NCBI GenBank assembly: GCA_003222085.1
Contig: QHUK01000041.1
Location: forward strand, 1-53,573
Direction of reading: 5' to 3'
Source: Gemmatimonadota bacterium
Lineage (GTDB): Bacteria > Gemmatimonadota > Gemmatimonadetes > Gemmatimonadales > GWC2-71-9
DNA length: 53,573 bases
Below are positions 40,964-48,808 of the stretch, one piece after another. How positions within the stretch are numbered: position 1 is the stretch's first letter; every line of letters starts with the position of its first letter. Position numbers and translations under genes: made by a program. The notes beneath the pieces were generated by a model. The model saw only the letters and a list, made by a program, of their open reading frames with translations. It was not told the DNA's origin and ran no database searches.

Positions 40964-42001
40964 ATGCCAACCGCGAGGCCGTTCGTCTCGATCGTCGTGC
41001 CGTGTCGCAACGAGGCGCAGCACATCGGCCGGTGCGTGCAATCGGTCCTGGACGGCGACTATCCGCCGGACCGGATGGAGATCCTCGTCGTGGACGGCCG
41101 GAGCGACGACCGCACCCGCGAGATCGTCACCGCATACGCGGCGCGGTACCCCACGGTGCGGCTGCTCGACAACCCGAAGCAGATCACGCCGGTCGCGTTG
41201 AACCTGGGCGTGCGGGCCGCCCAGGGCGACCTCGTCATGCGTATGGATGCGCACGTGGTGTACCCGCGGGACTACGTAACGCGCCTGGTGGAGGCGCTCG
41301 ACGAGAGCGGCGCCGACTGCGTGGGCGGCGTGATCGAGACGCTCCCGGCCGACGAGACCGCGATCGCGCGCGCCATCGCGCTCGGGCTCTCGCACCCGCT
41401 CGGCGTGGGCAACGCCTATTTCCGCATCGGCTCGCCGCAGCGCCGCTGGGCCGACGCGGTCTCGTTCGGCTGCTATCGCCGCGACGTCTTCGACCGGATC
41501 GGGCTGTTCGACGAGGACCTGGTGCGCAACCAGGACGACGAATTCGATCTGCGCCTCTTCAAGCACGGCGGGCGCATCCTGCTCGTTCCCGAAGTCGTGT
41601 GCTCCTACTACGCCCGCCGCACGCTGCGGCAGCTGGGGCGGATGTTCTACCAGTACGGGTACTTCAAGCCGCTCGTCGCGAAGAAGCTCGGCAAGATCAT
41701 GACCGCGCGCCAGCTCGCCCCCGCGTTCCTCCTGACCGCCCTGACGGTCACCGGGCTGCTGGGGCTCGCGTGGCCGATCGCACGCGTCGCGTTCGCCGTC
41801 GTCGCCGGTGCCTATGCCGTGGCCGTTCTCTTCTGCTCGGTCCGCGCGGCCCTGCGGCATGGGCCACGTTGCGGCGCCGGACTCGCCGCCGTCTTCGTCG
41901 TGCTGCACGGCAGCTACGGCCTCGGCTTTCTGCGGGGGATCGGCGATCACATCTTCGGCTGGCGCCGTCCGCGGGCGGCCGGCTTCTCGCTGTCCCGCTA
42001 G
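40964..42001 (+). CDS. Glycosyltransferase family 2 (ExoA-like, membrane-anchored)
   Basis: 345 residues. GT-A fold: FVSIVVPCRNEAQHIGRCVQ, VVDGRSDDRT, and RMDAHVVYP in place of the DxD, then NQDDEFDLRL as the catalytic-base region. Two or three C-terminal hydrophobic helices (about 245-335) anchor it in the membrane. The layout resembles succinoglycan ExoA-type beta-glucosyltransferases. It should extend the lipid-linked unit. The ATG follows the ATP-grasp stop by 1 nt. The NodB gene begins 15 nt after its end. Confidence 0.9.
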   Translation: MPTARPFVSIVVPCRNEAQHIGRCVQSVLDGDYPPDRMEILVVDGRSDDRTREIVTAYAARYPTVRLLDNPKQITPVALNLGVRAAQGDLVMRMDAHVVYPRDYVTRLVEALDESGADCVGGVIETLPADETAIARAIALGLSHPLGVGNAYFRIGSPQRRWADAVSFGCYRRDVFDRIGLFDEDLVRNQDDEFDLRLFKHGGRILLVPEVVCSYYARRTLRQLGRMFYQYGYFKPLVAKKLGKIMTARQLAPAFLLTALTVTGLLGLAWPIARVAFAVVAGAYAVAVLFCSVRAALRHGPRCGAGLAAVFVVLHGSYGLGFLRGIGDHIFGWRRPRAAGFSLSR

Positions 42002-42016
42002 ACGGGAGACGCACAG

Positions 42017-42808
42017 GTGATACCGGGACCCGAGCTCGCGACGTTCGCCTTCCACGAAGTGACCGATGACCCCAGGGCATCGGGGTTCCAGCGCCCCGCG
42101 GCGCTGCCGTTCAAGCACACGCGCCTTGCGTTCGCCCAGCACCTCGCGTCCATCGGCGCGGCGGGGTTGATCCCCCAGCTGGTGCTCGAGATGGATTTCG
42201 AGCGCCCCGGCCGGCACGTGCTCCTCACCTTCGACGACGGCGGGAAGAGCGCGCTCTACGCGAGCGACGAGCTGTCGCGGCGCGGGTGGAAGGGCCACTT
42301 CTTCATCGTGACGAGCCTCATCGGCTCGCGCACCTTCCTCGACCGGAAGGAAATCGGGTACATCCGAAGCGCCGGGCACGTCATCGGCAGCCATTCCCAC
42401 ACGCACCCGGACATCTTTCGGGACCAGACGCCGCAACAGATGACCGCCGAGTGGCGCACCAGCTGCGACATCCTGGCCGACCTGCTGGGCGAGCCCTGCC
42501 CCGTCGCTTCCGTCCCTGGGGGTGACATCTCGCAGGCGGTGTTGCAGTCCGCGGCCGGCGCCGGCCTGCGCTACCTGTTCACGTCGGAGCCCTGGACGCG
42601 CCCGCGCCAGGTGGACCGGTGCTGGATCCTGGGCCGCTTCGGACCGAAAACCACGACGCCCCCGGCGCGGACGGCGGAACTCGCCCGCTTCCGTGGCTGG
42701 GGCCGCGCCTTGCTGGTCCGCCAGCTGAAAGACATCGCGCGCCAGACCATGCCGACGCTGTATCGCTTCTACGTCCAACGGACAACCCGGGAGTGGGCCG
42801 CACGGTGA
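42017..42808 (+). CDS. NodB-type polysaccharide deacetylase
   Basis: 263 residues. Motif 1 is LTFDDGGKS (D73-D74) and motif 2 is HSHTH (H126, H130), the metal-binding set of carbohydrate esterase family 4. There is no signal peptide, so it would act in the cytoplasm on a precursor or be exported by another route. It removes acetyl groups from N-acetyl sugars or peptidoglycan-like chains. The GTG start at 42017 follows a GGGAGA run. The stop overlaps the GTG of the FemAB-like gene. With the PIG-L enzyme it makes two different deacetylases in this operon. Confidence 0.9.
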   Translation: MIPGPELATFAFHEVTDDPRASGFQRPAALPFKHTRLAFAQHLASIGAAGLIPQLVLEMDFERPGRHVLLTFDDGGKSALYASDELSRRGWKGHFFIVTSLIGSRTFLDRKEIGYIRSAGHVIGSHSHTHPDIFRDQTPQQMTAEWRTSCDILADLLGEPCPVASVPGGDISQAVLQSAAGAGLRYLFTSEPWTRPRQVDRCWILGRFGPKTTTPPARTAELARFRGWGRALLVRQLKDIARQTMPTLYRFYVQRTTREWAAR

Positions 42809-43833
42809 CCTTGCACGTTCAGGAGTTCGCGGGTCCTTCCGCCGAGTGGGATCGCTTCGTGCGGGCCCAGCCGCAGTGGACGCATTGCCATCTGTTCGGG
42901 TGGAAGACCGTCATGACGCGCGCCCTCGGGCACGAGTGCTTCTTGCTCGCGGCCCGCGACCCGGACGGCGGGCTCGCGGGCGTGCTGCCGCTGGTACGGG
43001 TGAACAGCCTGCTGTTTGGTCACTACCTCGTGTCCATGCCGTTCCTCAACTACGGGGGCCCCTTGGGCAGCGAGGCGGGCGTGCAGGCACTCGTGGCCCA
43101 CGCCACCGGCCTGGCGCAGCGCGACGGGGTCAAGCTGCTCGAGCTCAGAAGCCGCGGTCCGCTCCCCATCGCGCTCCCGGCGTCGCACCGCAAGGTCACG
43201 GTCCTGCTCGACCTCACGGCGGGATCCCCGGACAGCGTGTGGCAAGCCCTCAACTCCCGGCTCAAGAACTACGTGCGCCGCACCGCCCGGGCCGGGGTGA
43301 CCGTGCGCTTCGGACCGGACCAGCTCCGCCCGTTCTTCGAAGTGTTCAAGCGGCATATGCACGAGCTCGGCACGCCCACCCACGGCCGGCGGCTGTTCGA
43401 GACGATCGCCGAAGTCTTTCCGAACGATGTGTGGTTCGGCTGCGCGTATCACGCCGGCCGCCCCGTCGCGGCCGGCTGCGCGCTGCGCTGGGCGGAGGAG
43501 GTCGAGGTCACCTGGGCCTCGGCTGTCGCCAGCGCTCCCGAGCTCCGACCCAATGCGCTGCTCTATTGGTCCTTCATCGAGCGCGCGGCCCGCGAGGGGG
43601 TGCGCACCTTTAACTTCGGGCGCTCGACGCCGGGCTCCGGCCCGCACGAGTTCAAGCATCGCTGGGGCGCGCGGGACGAGCCGCTCTGGTGGTACGACCT
43701 CGCCTCCCGGAACGGTACGACGACGCCGTCGCCGCACGATCCCGGGCTGGCCTGGGGCCCACGCCTCTGGAAGCGGATACCGGAACGCCTCGCCAGCGCG
43801 CTCGGGCCGCACATCGTGCGGTGCCTCCCGTGA
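42805..43833 (+). CDS. FemAB/GNAT-like acyl or aminoacyl transferase
   Basis: 342 residues. I start it at GTG 42805, which overlaps the NodB stop (GTGA). The pattern is that of FemAB-related GNAT proteins of exopolysaccharide loci: HCHLFGWKTVM early, PFLNYGGPL, then SRLKNYVRRTARAGVTVRF and FNFGRSTPGSGPHEFKHRWG near the C-terminus. Such proteins move an acyl or aminoacyl group from a CoA or tRNA donor to an amine. A free amine made by a deacetylase could be the acceptor. It is the last gene of the plus-strand run begun at 19391. Confidence 0.85.
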   Translation: MTLHVQEFAGPSAEWDRFVRAQPQWTHCHLFGWKTVMTRALGHECFLLAARDPDGGLAGVLPLVRVNSLLFGHYLVSMPFLNYGGPLGSEAGVQALVAHATGLAQRDGVKLLELRSRGPLPIALPASHRKVTVLLDLTAGSPDSVWQALNSRLKNYVRRTARAGVTVRFGPDQLRPFFEVFKRHMHELGTPTHGRRLFETIAEVFPNDVWFGCAYHAGRPVAAGCALRWAEEVEVTWASAVASAPELRPNALLYWSFIERAAREGVRTFNFGRSTPGSGPHEFKHRWGARDEPLWWYDLASRNGTTTPSPHDPGLAWGPRLWKRIPERLASALGPHIVRCLP

Positions 43834-43880
43834 ATGCCCGAGCGGCTCACCGCGCCTGACACACGATTGTGACTAAAGTG

Positions 43881-43896
43881 TGGCCGGTGTGTGGCA
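43881..43896 (+). promoter_or_regulatory. Sigma-54-like promoter before the epimerase fusion
   Basis: TGGCCGGTGTGTGGCA: GG and GC are separated by exactly 10 bp as in RpoN promoters (consensus TGGCACGnnnnTTGCA, two mismatches). It is about 170 bp upstream of the ATG at 44066, leaving a long leader with three hairpins. Confidence 0.4.
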
Positions 43897-43899
43897 AAG

Positions 43900-44041
43900 C
43901 CCGTAGCCGGTACGGGGTGCCTCCCGGAGAGGCCCGGTAACCACCTGTAGAGCTTTTAGTTACGTAGCTTCACCCCGCTGCCGGCGCAGCGATGGCCCGG
44001 CACGAGACCTGATATAGCCGGTGGCGTCGCGCTGCGCCGGC
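43900..44041 (+). promoter_or_regulatory. Structured leader with hairpins
   Basis: Three perfect stems in the 232-bp gap 43834-44065: CCCGTA-GCCGG-TACGGG (43900-43916); GCCTC-CCGGA-GAGGC (43919-43933); and a 12-bp inverted repeat GCCGGCGCAGCG (43980-43991) with CGCTGCGCCGGC (44030-44041), loop 38 nt. The last arm ends 24 nt before the start codon, which has no visible ribosome site. This may be a folded regulatory leader; I could not match it to a known riboswitch. Confidence 0.5.
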
Positions 44042-44065
44042 TCACAACCCTAGACCGCGTTCCGA

Positions 44066-46039
44066 ATGACCTCGACCCATCTCGAGCTGGATCAACTCGC
44101 CAACCGGTTCGCCTGGCCGGTGCGGGCGCTTGCCTCTAGTGCGCGCCTGCTCGACCCCGTGCTCCGCAGCTCGACGATCCGGCGCCTGGTGAAGGCGGGG
44201 GTGGATTTCTGCTGCGGCGCGGGCGCGGTCGTGGCCGCGGTGGCCGTGGGCGAGGGGATTCGCGTCTTCGGCGTGGATCTGACTGCCACGCTCGCGGTGC
44301 TCGTCGGGCTGCTCCTGGTGCTGGTCGAGGCGTGGAGCGGCAGTTACCGCACCATCTGGCGGTACACGAGCCTGCCGGAAGCGATCACGACCTGCCTCTC
44401 GAGCGCGCTCGTGCTGGGCCTCTTGATCGGGCTGCGCTCGCTCGGAGTCGTGCATCTTTCGGCGGCGACGCTGCTCTTGGCGGCGCTCCTCATGTTGTTC
44501 CTGTGCGTCGGCGCCCGGACGCTGCGACGCTGGTCGGTGGCCGAGGCGAAACAGCGGGAACGCCGGTCGGGCGCCACACGCCCTGCACTGCGCCGCGTCA
44601 TGATCGCCGGCGCCGGCGAGCACGGTCTCTCCATCGGCCGCGAGCTCGCCGGGGGCGCGGCCCCCGGGGTGGAGCTCGTCGGCTTCCTCGACGACGATTC
44701 CGCCAAACTCGGCGCGGTCCTGAACGACGTGCCGGTGCTCGGGGGTCTGAACGACGCGCTCGACCTCGCCGAGCGCCACCAGGTGCGCGAAGTGATCGTG
44801 GCGATGCCGTCGGCGGACCGCGACGTCGTGCGGGTCTTCGTCCGCCAGCTCGAGGACGCCGGCATTCACGTCCGGGCGGTCGGCGGGATCGATCGCTTCG
44901 TCCTGGGCGGGGACGTCCATCGACCGGGAACCGTGACGCTGCACGAGCTGCTCGACACCGCGCTCGCTCCCCCCAGGTACCACGGTGGCATGACGGAACA
45001 CCGACGCGTGCTCGTGACCGGCGGCGCGGGGTTCATCGGATCGCACCTCACGCGGATGCTGCTGGAGCGCGGCTATCACGTCCGCATCCTGGACCGGTTC
45101 GACTACGGCCCGGCCGGCATCGAGGGGTTGAGTCACCCCCGGCTCGAGGTCATCCCCGGCGACATCTGCAGCAGCCGGGACGTGAGCCGCGCGCTGCGCG
45201 ACGTGCACGGCGTGCTCGCCCTCGCCGCGATCGTGGGTGATCCGGCCTGCAACCTCGATCCCGAGGAGACGATCAATCTCAATTACACGGCGACCAAGGT
45301 GCTCGCGGAGGCGTGCAACTTCTACCGGGTGCGGCGCCTCGTGTTCGCCTCGAGCTGCAGCGTGTACGGGGCGAGCAGCCACGGGGTCCTGACGGAGCAG
45401 TCGTCCCTCAAACCGGTCTCCCTGTACGCGCGGACGCGGGTGCTGAGCGAGAACATCCTGTTCGATCGCGCGGGTGAAGTGCAGCCGGTCGTGCTCCGGC
45501 TCTCGACGGTGTTCGGTCTCTCGCCCCGCATGCGGTTCGACCTGGTCGTGAACACCCTCACCGTCCGCGCCGTGGTGGACCGCAAGATCGCCATCTTCGG
45601 CGGCAACCAGTGGCGCCCGAACGTGCATTGCCGCGACGCCGCCCGAGCGTTCATCGCGGCGCTCGAGGCGCCGGCCGAACGGGTCGCCGGCGAGATCTTC
45701 AATGTGGGCGGCGACGCCCTCAACCACCGGATCGCCGCACTGGGGGACATGGTCGCGGACATCGTGCGAGGAGCCGAGGTGGTGCACCAGAAGGACGCTC
45801 CGGACCCTCGTGACTATCGCGTCAGCTTCGAGAAGATCCGTCGCGTCCTGGGCTTCGAGCCCGAGTTCACCGTCGCCGCCGGCATCCGGGAAGTCGCAGC
45901 GGCCGTCCGAAGCCAACCCGCGCTGCGCGATTATCAGAACCCTGTCTACCACAACGTCGAGGCGCTGAAGCAAACCTTCACGACGCCACGGCGCCGCCGC
46001 GGAGACTGGGCGCCGCCACGCGAGCTGGCGCGCGCCTAG
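44066..46039 (+). CDS. Membrane WbpM-type N-terminus fused to NAD-dependent epimerase
   Basis: 657 residues. The first half is like WbpM/PglF: four membrane helices (about 43-65, 72-90, 107-128, 132-150) and a CoA-binding/Rossmann domain with GAGEHG (182-187) and FLDDD. In WbpM the second half is a 4,6-dehydratase; here it is instead a GalE-type SDR epimerase with TGGAGFIGSH (318-327), ASSCSVYG and a YARTR motif at 454-458 where YxxxK is expected (CGG codes Arg). An internal ATG (44990, residue 309) sits at the junction just before the SDR start, so the fusion may come from two adjacent genes. It should interconvert a nucleotide-sugar at the membrane if the Arg still supports catalysis. Confidence 0.88.
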   Translation: MTSTHLELDQLANRFAWPVRALASSARLLDPVLRSSTIRRLVKAGVDFCCGAGAVVAAVAVGEGIRVFGVDLTATLAVLVGLLLVLVEAWSGSYRTIWRYTSLPEAITTCLSSALVLGLLIGLRSLGVVHLSAATLLLAALLMLFLCVGARTLRRWSVAEAKQRERRSGATRPALRRVMIAGAGEHGLSIGRELAGGAAPGVELVGFLDDDSAKLGAVLNDVPVLGGLNDALDLAERHQVREVIVAMPSADRDVVRVFVRQLEDAGIHVRAVGGIDRFVLGGDVHRPGTVTLHELLDTALAPPRYHGGMTEHRRVLVTGGAGFIGSHLTRMLLERGYHVRILDRFDYGPAGIEGLSHPRLEVIPGDICSSRDVSRALRDVHGVLALAAIVGDPACNLDPEETINLNYTATKVLAEACNFYRVRRLVFASSCSVYGASSHGVLTEQSSLKPVSLYARTRVLSENILFDRAGEVQPVVLRLSTVFGLSPRMRFDLVVNTLTVRAVVDRKIAIFGGNQWRPNVHCRDAARAFIAALEAPAERVAGEIFNVGGDALNHRIAALGDMVADIVRGAEVVHQKDAPDPRDYRVSFEKIRRVLGFEPEFTVAAGIREVAAAVRSQPALRDYQNPVYHNVEALKQTFTTPRRRRGDWAPPRELARA

Positions 46040-46086
46040 GCCACGCGGCCCCCCCGGGCCCGGCCGACCCCCCGGACCCCCCTCCC

Positions 46087-47298
46087 GTGACCGCAGCAAG
46101 CACCACGGACTTCCTGGTCGTGGGCGGGGGAATCGTGGGCCTCGCTCTGGCCCTCGAGCTCAAACGCCGCTACGGGGACTGTTCCGTCACCTTGCTCGAG
46201 AAGGAGCCCGCCTGCGGCCTCCACGCGAGCGGCCGCAACAGCGGCGTGCTGCACGCGGGCTTCTACTACACCGCCGACACGCTCAAGGCGCAACTCACGC
46301 GCGAGGGCAACCGGCAACTCGCCGCCTACTGCGCCGAGCGCGGCCTGCGGCTCAGCCGGTGCGGCAAACTGGTCGTCACCACGGGCCCGGCCGACCTCCC
46401 CGGCCTCGAGGAGCTGCTGCGCCGGGGACACTCGATCGGCGTACCGCTGGAAGCAATCTCCCCGGAGGACGTCCGGCGGATCGAGCCCCGCGCCAGGACG
46501 GTCGAGCGCGCGTTGTTCTCCCCCTGCACCGCGAGCGTCGATCCGGCGGAGGTCATCGCGTCGTTGGTCGGCGACGCGCGCGCGGCCGGGATCGCGCTCC
46601 TGACCGGAACGGCGTACCGCAGGCGCGCGTCCGGCGGGGGGGCAGTCACGTCCGCCGGCACCATGCGGGTAGGGTACCTGGTGAACACCGCCGGGCTGTA
46701 CGCGGACCGCATCGCCCTCGAGTATGGGTTTTCGGAGCGCTACCGCATTCTGCCGTTCCGCGGACGCTACCTGCTCGCCGAGCCCGGCGCCCCGAGCCTG
46801 CGCACGCACATCTATCCCGTCCCCAACCTCGAGAATCCGTTCCTCGGCGTGCACATCACGCGCGGCGTGGACGGCGGCGTGAAAATCGGACCCACCGCGA
46901 CGCCGGCCTTCTGGCGAGAGCATTACGAGGGTTGGGGGAACTTCAAGCTCGGCGAGTGTCTCAGCATCGCCGCCCAGGAGGCCGGGCTGCTGCTCCGCAA
47001 CGACTTCGGGTTCCGGCAGCTCGCCCTGGCGGAGGTGCGTCAGTACGGGCAACGCGCGCTGGTGCGTCGTGCAGCCGCCCTGGCAGACGGTGTGCACCGG
47101 GAAGGGTTTCGGCGCTGGGGACGCCCCGGGATCCGCGCCCAGCTGTTCGACGTGCGCGCGCGCAGGCTGGAGATGGACTTCCGCTACGAGGGTGACGACC
47201 GTTCCTTCCACGTCCTCAACGCGGTCTCGCCTGCGTTCACCTGCGCCCTGCCCCTGGCCTCCTATCTCGTCCAGCGAATCGCCGAGCGGCTCCCCTAG
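46087..47298 (+). CDS. lhgO: L-2-hydroxyglutarate oxidase-like FAD oxidoreductase
   Basis: 403 residues, DAO superfamily. The dinucleotide fold VVGGGIVGLALALEL is at about 10-24; EKEP follows as the FAD-ribose acid; then GRNSGVLHAGFYY, matching LhgO signatures, and HITRGVDGGVKIGPTA in the C-terminal half. LhgO oxidises L-2-hydroxyglutarate to 2-oxoglutarate. Its genomic place beside polysaccharide genes might reflect another hydroxy-acid substrate. It starts with GTG 46087 in a C-rich gap and its stop shares CTAG with the stop of the convergent beta-helix gene. Confidence 0.85.
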   Translation: MTAASTTDFLVVGGGIVGLALALELKRRYGDCSVTLLEKEPACGLHASGRNSGVLHAGFYYTADTLKAQLTREGNRQLAAYCAERGLRLSRCGKLVVTTGPADLPGLEELLRRGHSIGVPLEAISPEDVRRIEPRARTVERALFSPCTASVDPAEVIASLVGDARAAGIALLTGTAYRRRASGGGAVTSAGTMRVGYLVNTAGLYADRIALEYGFSERYRILPFRGRYLLAEPGAPSLRTHIYPVPNLENPFLGVHITRGVDGGVKIGPTATPAFWREHYEGWGNFKLGECLSIAAQEAGLLLRNDFGFRQLALAEVRQYGQRALVRRAAALADGVHREGFRRWGRPGIRAQLFDVRARRLEMDFRYEGDDRSFHVLNAVSPAFTCALPLASYLVQRIAERLP

Positions 47299-48794
47299 GA
47301 GCCGACCTGGGTCACGATGAACACGTCGAACGCCGGCCCGGTGACCGGCGCCGGCGAGCTCGCAAGGCCGACGGGCGTCGGCGGCGTGATCGGGGTCATC
47401 GGAATGCCGATGCTGCCTCCGCCGTATGTGCCGCTCGCCACGGGCGCGCCGAACAGCGCCTGAACGCTGCGCACCTCGTAGTGGTCCCCCGCCCGGAGCA
47501 CCCCGGAGAGATCCACCGGCACCGAAGGCTGCACTGTCCAGTTGTACACAATGACGGTGCCCCGGCCGACCTCGTACACATTGGGCTGCACGGCTACGCG
47601 TGCGACGAGAGGCATGCCGGCAGCCGCCTCGTCCGTCCCGGAGAACCCGGTGGCTCCCTGCCAGCCGCTGAGCGTGTAGGCCGTCGTCAGGTATCGCCAC
47701 GCCGCCGCCAGAGGGTCCCGGTAGTAGTAGTTGCCGCTCCATGCCTTCCCGGCCAGGATGGAGTCGGTGAGCAGCACGACCTCGTCCACGCCGACCAGGG
47801 TGTCGCCGCTCACCACTGCCGACGTCCAATCCTTGACTGTCAGTGCCGGATTCCCGCCGACGATGTAATTCCCACTCGCCGCGAGGCTCCCGCTTCGCAC
47901 GGTGTCGTAGCCCAACCGCACGTTCAGCTCGGACATGGTCGGCGCATAGTACGTCATGTTGGAGCGCACGGTGCTGTTGTTCACCGGCTCTTCGCCCCCG
48001 ATCTGCATGTTCCCCGCGCCGGACGTGCCAGGAAGCGCCAGGGAACCGTTGTCGAACGAGACATTCCCTTCCACGCGGATATTGTTGAGCCCGCCGCTCC
48101 CCAGATCACTGTATTCGTGCACGCCAAACCCGTATTGGTTGAAGAGCACGTTCTCGCGCACGAGCTTCGTCCCCGCATCGTTTTTCACGTAGATCGCGTG
48201 CCCGTGGCCGCGGTCGCCCGCGCCCGCCTGCCAACCGTTGTTGTAGACGATGCACCCGTAGATCTCGACCCCCGGCGCCCCGGGCTCGGTATAGATGCCC
48301 GTGCCGCCGTCGTGTACCACGAGGTTGATCAGCTTCACGTTCGCGGTGTAGCGCACGTACACGGCGTCCATTCGGGGAGTGGTACGATCGGACGTCGAGA
48401 CCTGCACTTCCAACCCCCAGAAATACGTCCACGCGCCATCGATCTTCAGCGTGTTGCTCGAGCCGTCGCCGGCCAGGATGGGCCGCTCGCCCGGATACCG
48501 GCGGACCACGATCGGCGCCGCCGAGGTCCCGGTCAGCGTGCTCCTGAAGGTCCCCGGATACGCGCCGCCGCGCACCCAGATCGTGTCTCCCGGCTGTACC
48601 TGCACGCCCCCGTTTCCACCCGCCAGCGCCGTGGCGAGGTCCCACGGGCGGCTGGTGCTGCCGTCGCCCGCGTCGGTTCCGCCGGGCGCGGCGTAGTAGC
48701 CCACGCGGGTGCCCGGCGGCGGGCCCGCCGGCCCCCCCGACTGGCAGCCGAGGGCGGCCATCAGGCCGATGCAAGCCCGGTGAGTCCACGACAC
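47295..48794 (-). CDS. Secreted right-handed beta-helix protein (copy 3)
   Basis: 499 residues. I start at GTG 48794; the N-terminus ends in AALGC, a degenerate lipobox. The body is a parallel beta-helix (pectate-lyase/DUF1565-like): YYAAPGGTDAGDGSTSRPWD, DTIWVRGGAYPGTFRSTLTG, YPGERPILAGDG, VVHDGGTGIYTE, DRGHGHAIYVKNDAG and NNIRVEGNVSFDNG. The C-terminal domain (VIVYNWTVQPSVPVDLSG and on) is shared with the two genes upstream. Such proteins bind or cleave polysaccharides, but I see no certain catalytic set. It differs from its two relatives by lacking the RCCSTSS motif. It is the last gene of a minus-strand run of four. Confidence 0.85.
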   Translation of the reverse strand: MSWTHRACIGLMAALGCQSGGPAGPPPGTRVGYYAAPGGTDAGDGSTSRPWDLATALAGGNGGVQVQPGDTIWVRGGAYPGTFRSTLTGTSAAPIVVRRYPGERPILAGDGSSNTLKIDGAWTYFWGLEVQVSTSDRTTPRMDAVYVRYTANVKLINLVVHDGGTGIYTEPGAPGVEIYGCIVYNNGWQAGAGDRGHGHAIYVKNDAGTKLVRENVLFNQYGFGVHEYSDLGSGGLNNIRVEGNVSFDNGSLALPGTSGAGNMQIGGEEPVNNSTVRSNMTYYAPTMSELNVRLGYDTVRSGSLAASGNYIVGGNPALTVKDWTSAVVSGDTLVGVDEVVLLTDSILAGKAWSGNYYYRDPLAAAWRYLTTAYTLSGWQGATGFSGTDEAAAGMPLVARVAVQPNVYEVGRGTVIVYNWTVQPSVPVDLSGVLRAGDHYEVRSVQALFGAPVASGTYGGGSIGIPMTPITPPTPVGLASSPAPVTGPAFDVFIVTQVGS

Positions 48795-48808
48795 CCGCCC
48801 GTCCCTCG

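Noticed and set aside
43884..43950. Possible c-di-GMP-I riboswitch (GGCAAAGCC and CCGGTAACC look similar to conserved parts)
   Set aside because: Order and spacing of the conserved segments do not fit the known fold, and the tetraloop/receptor parts are missing. Left as an unassigned structured leader.
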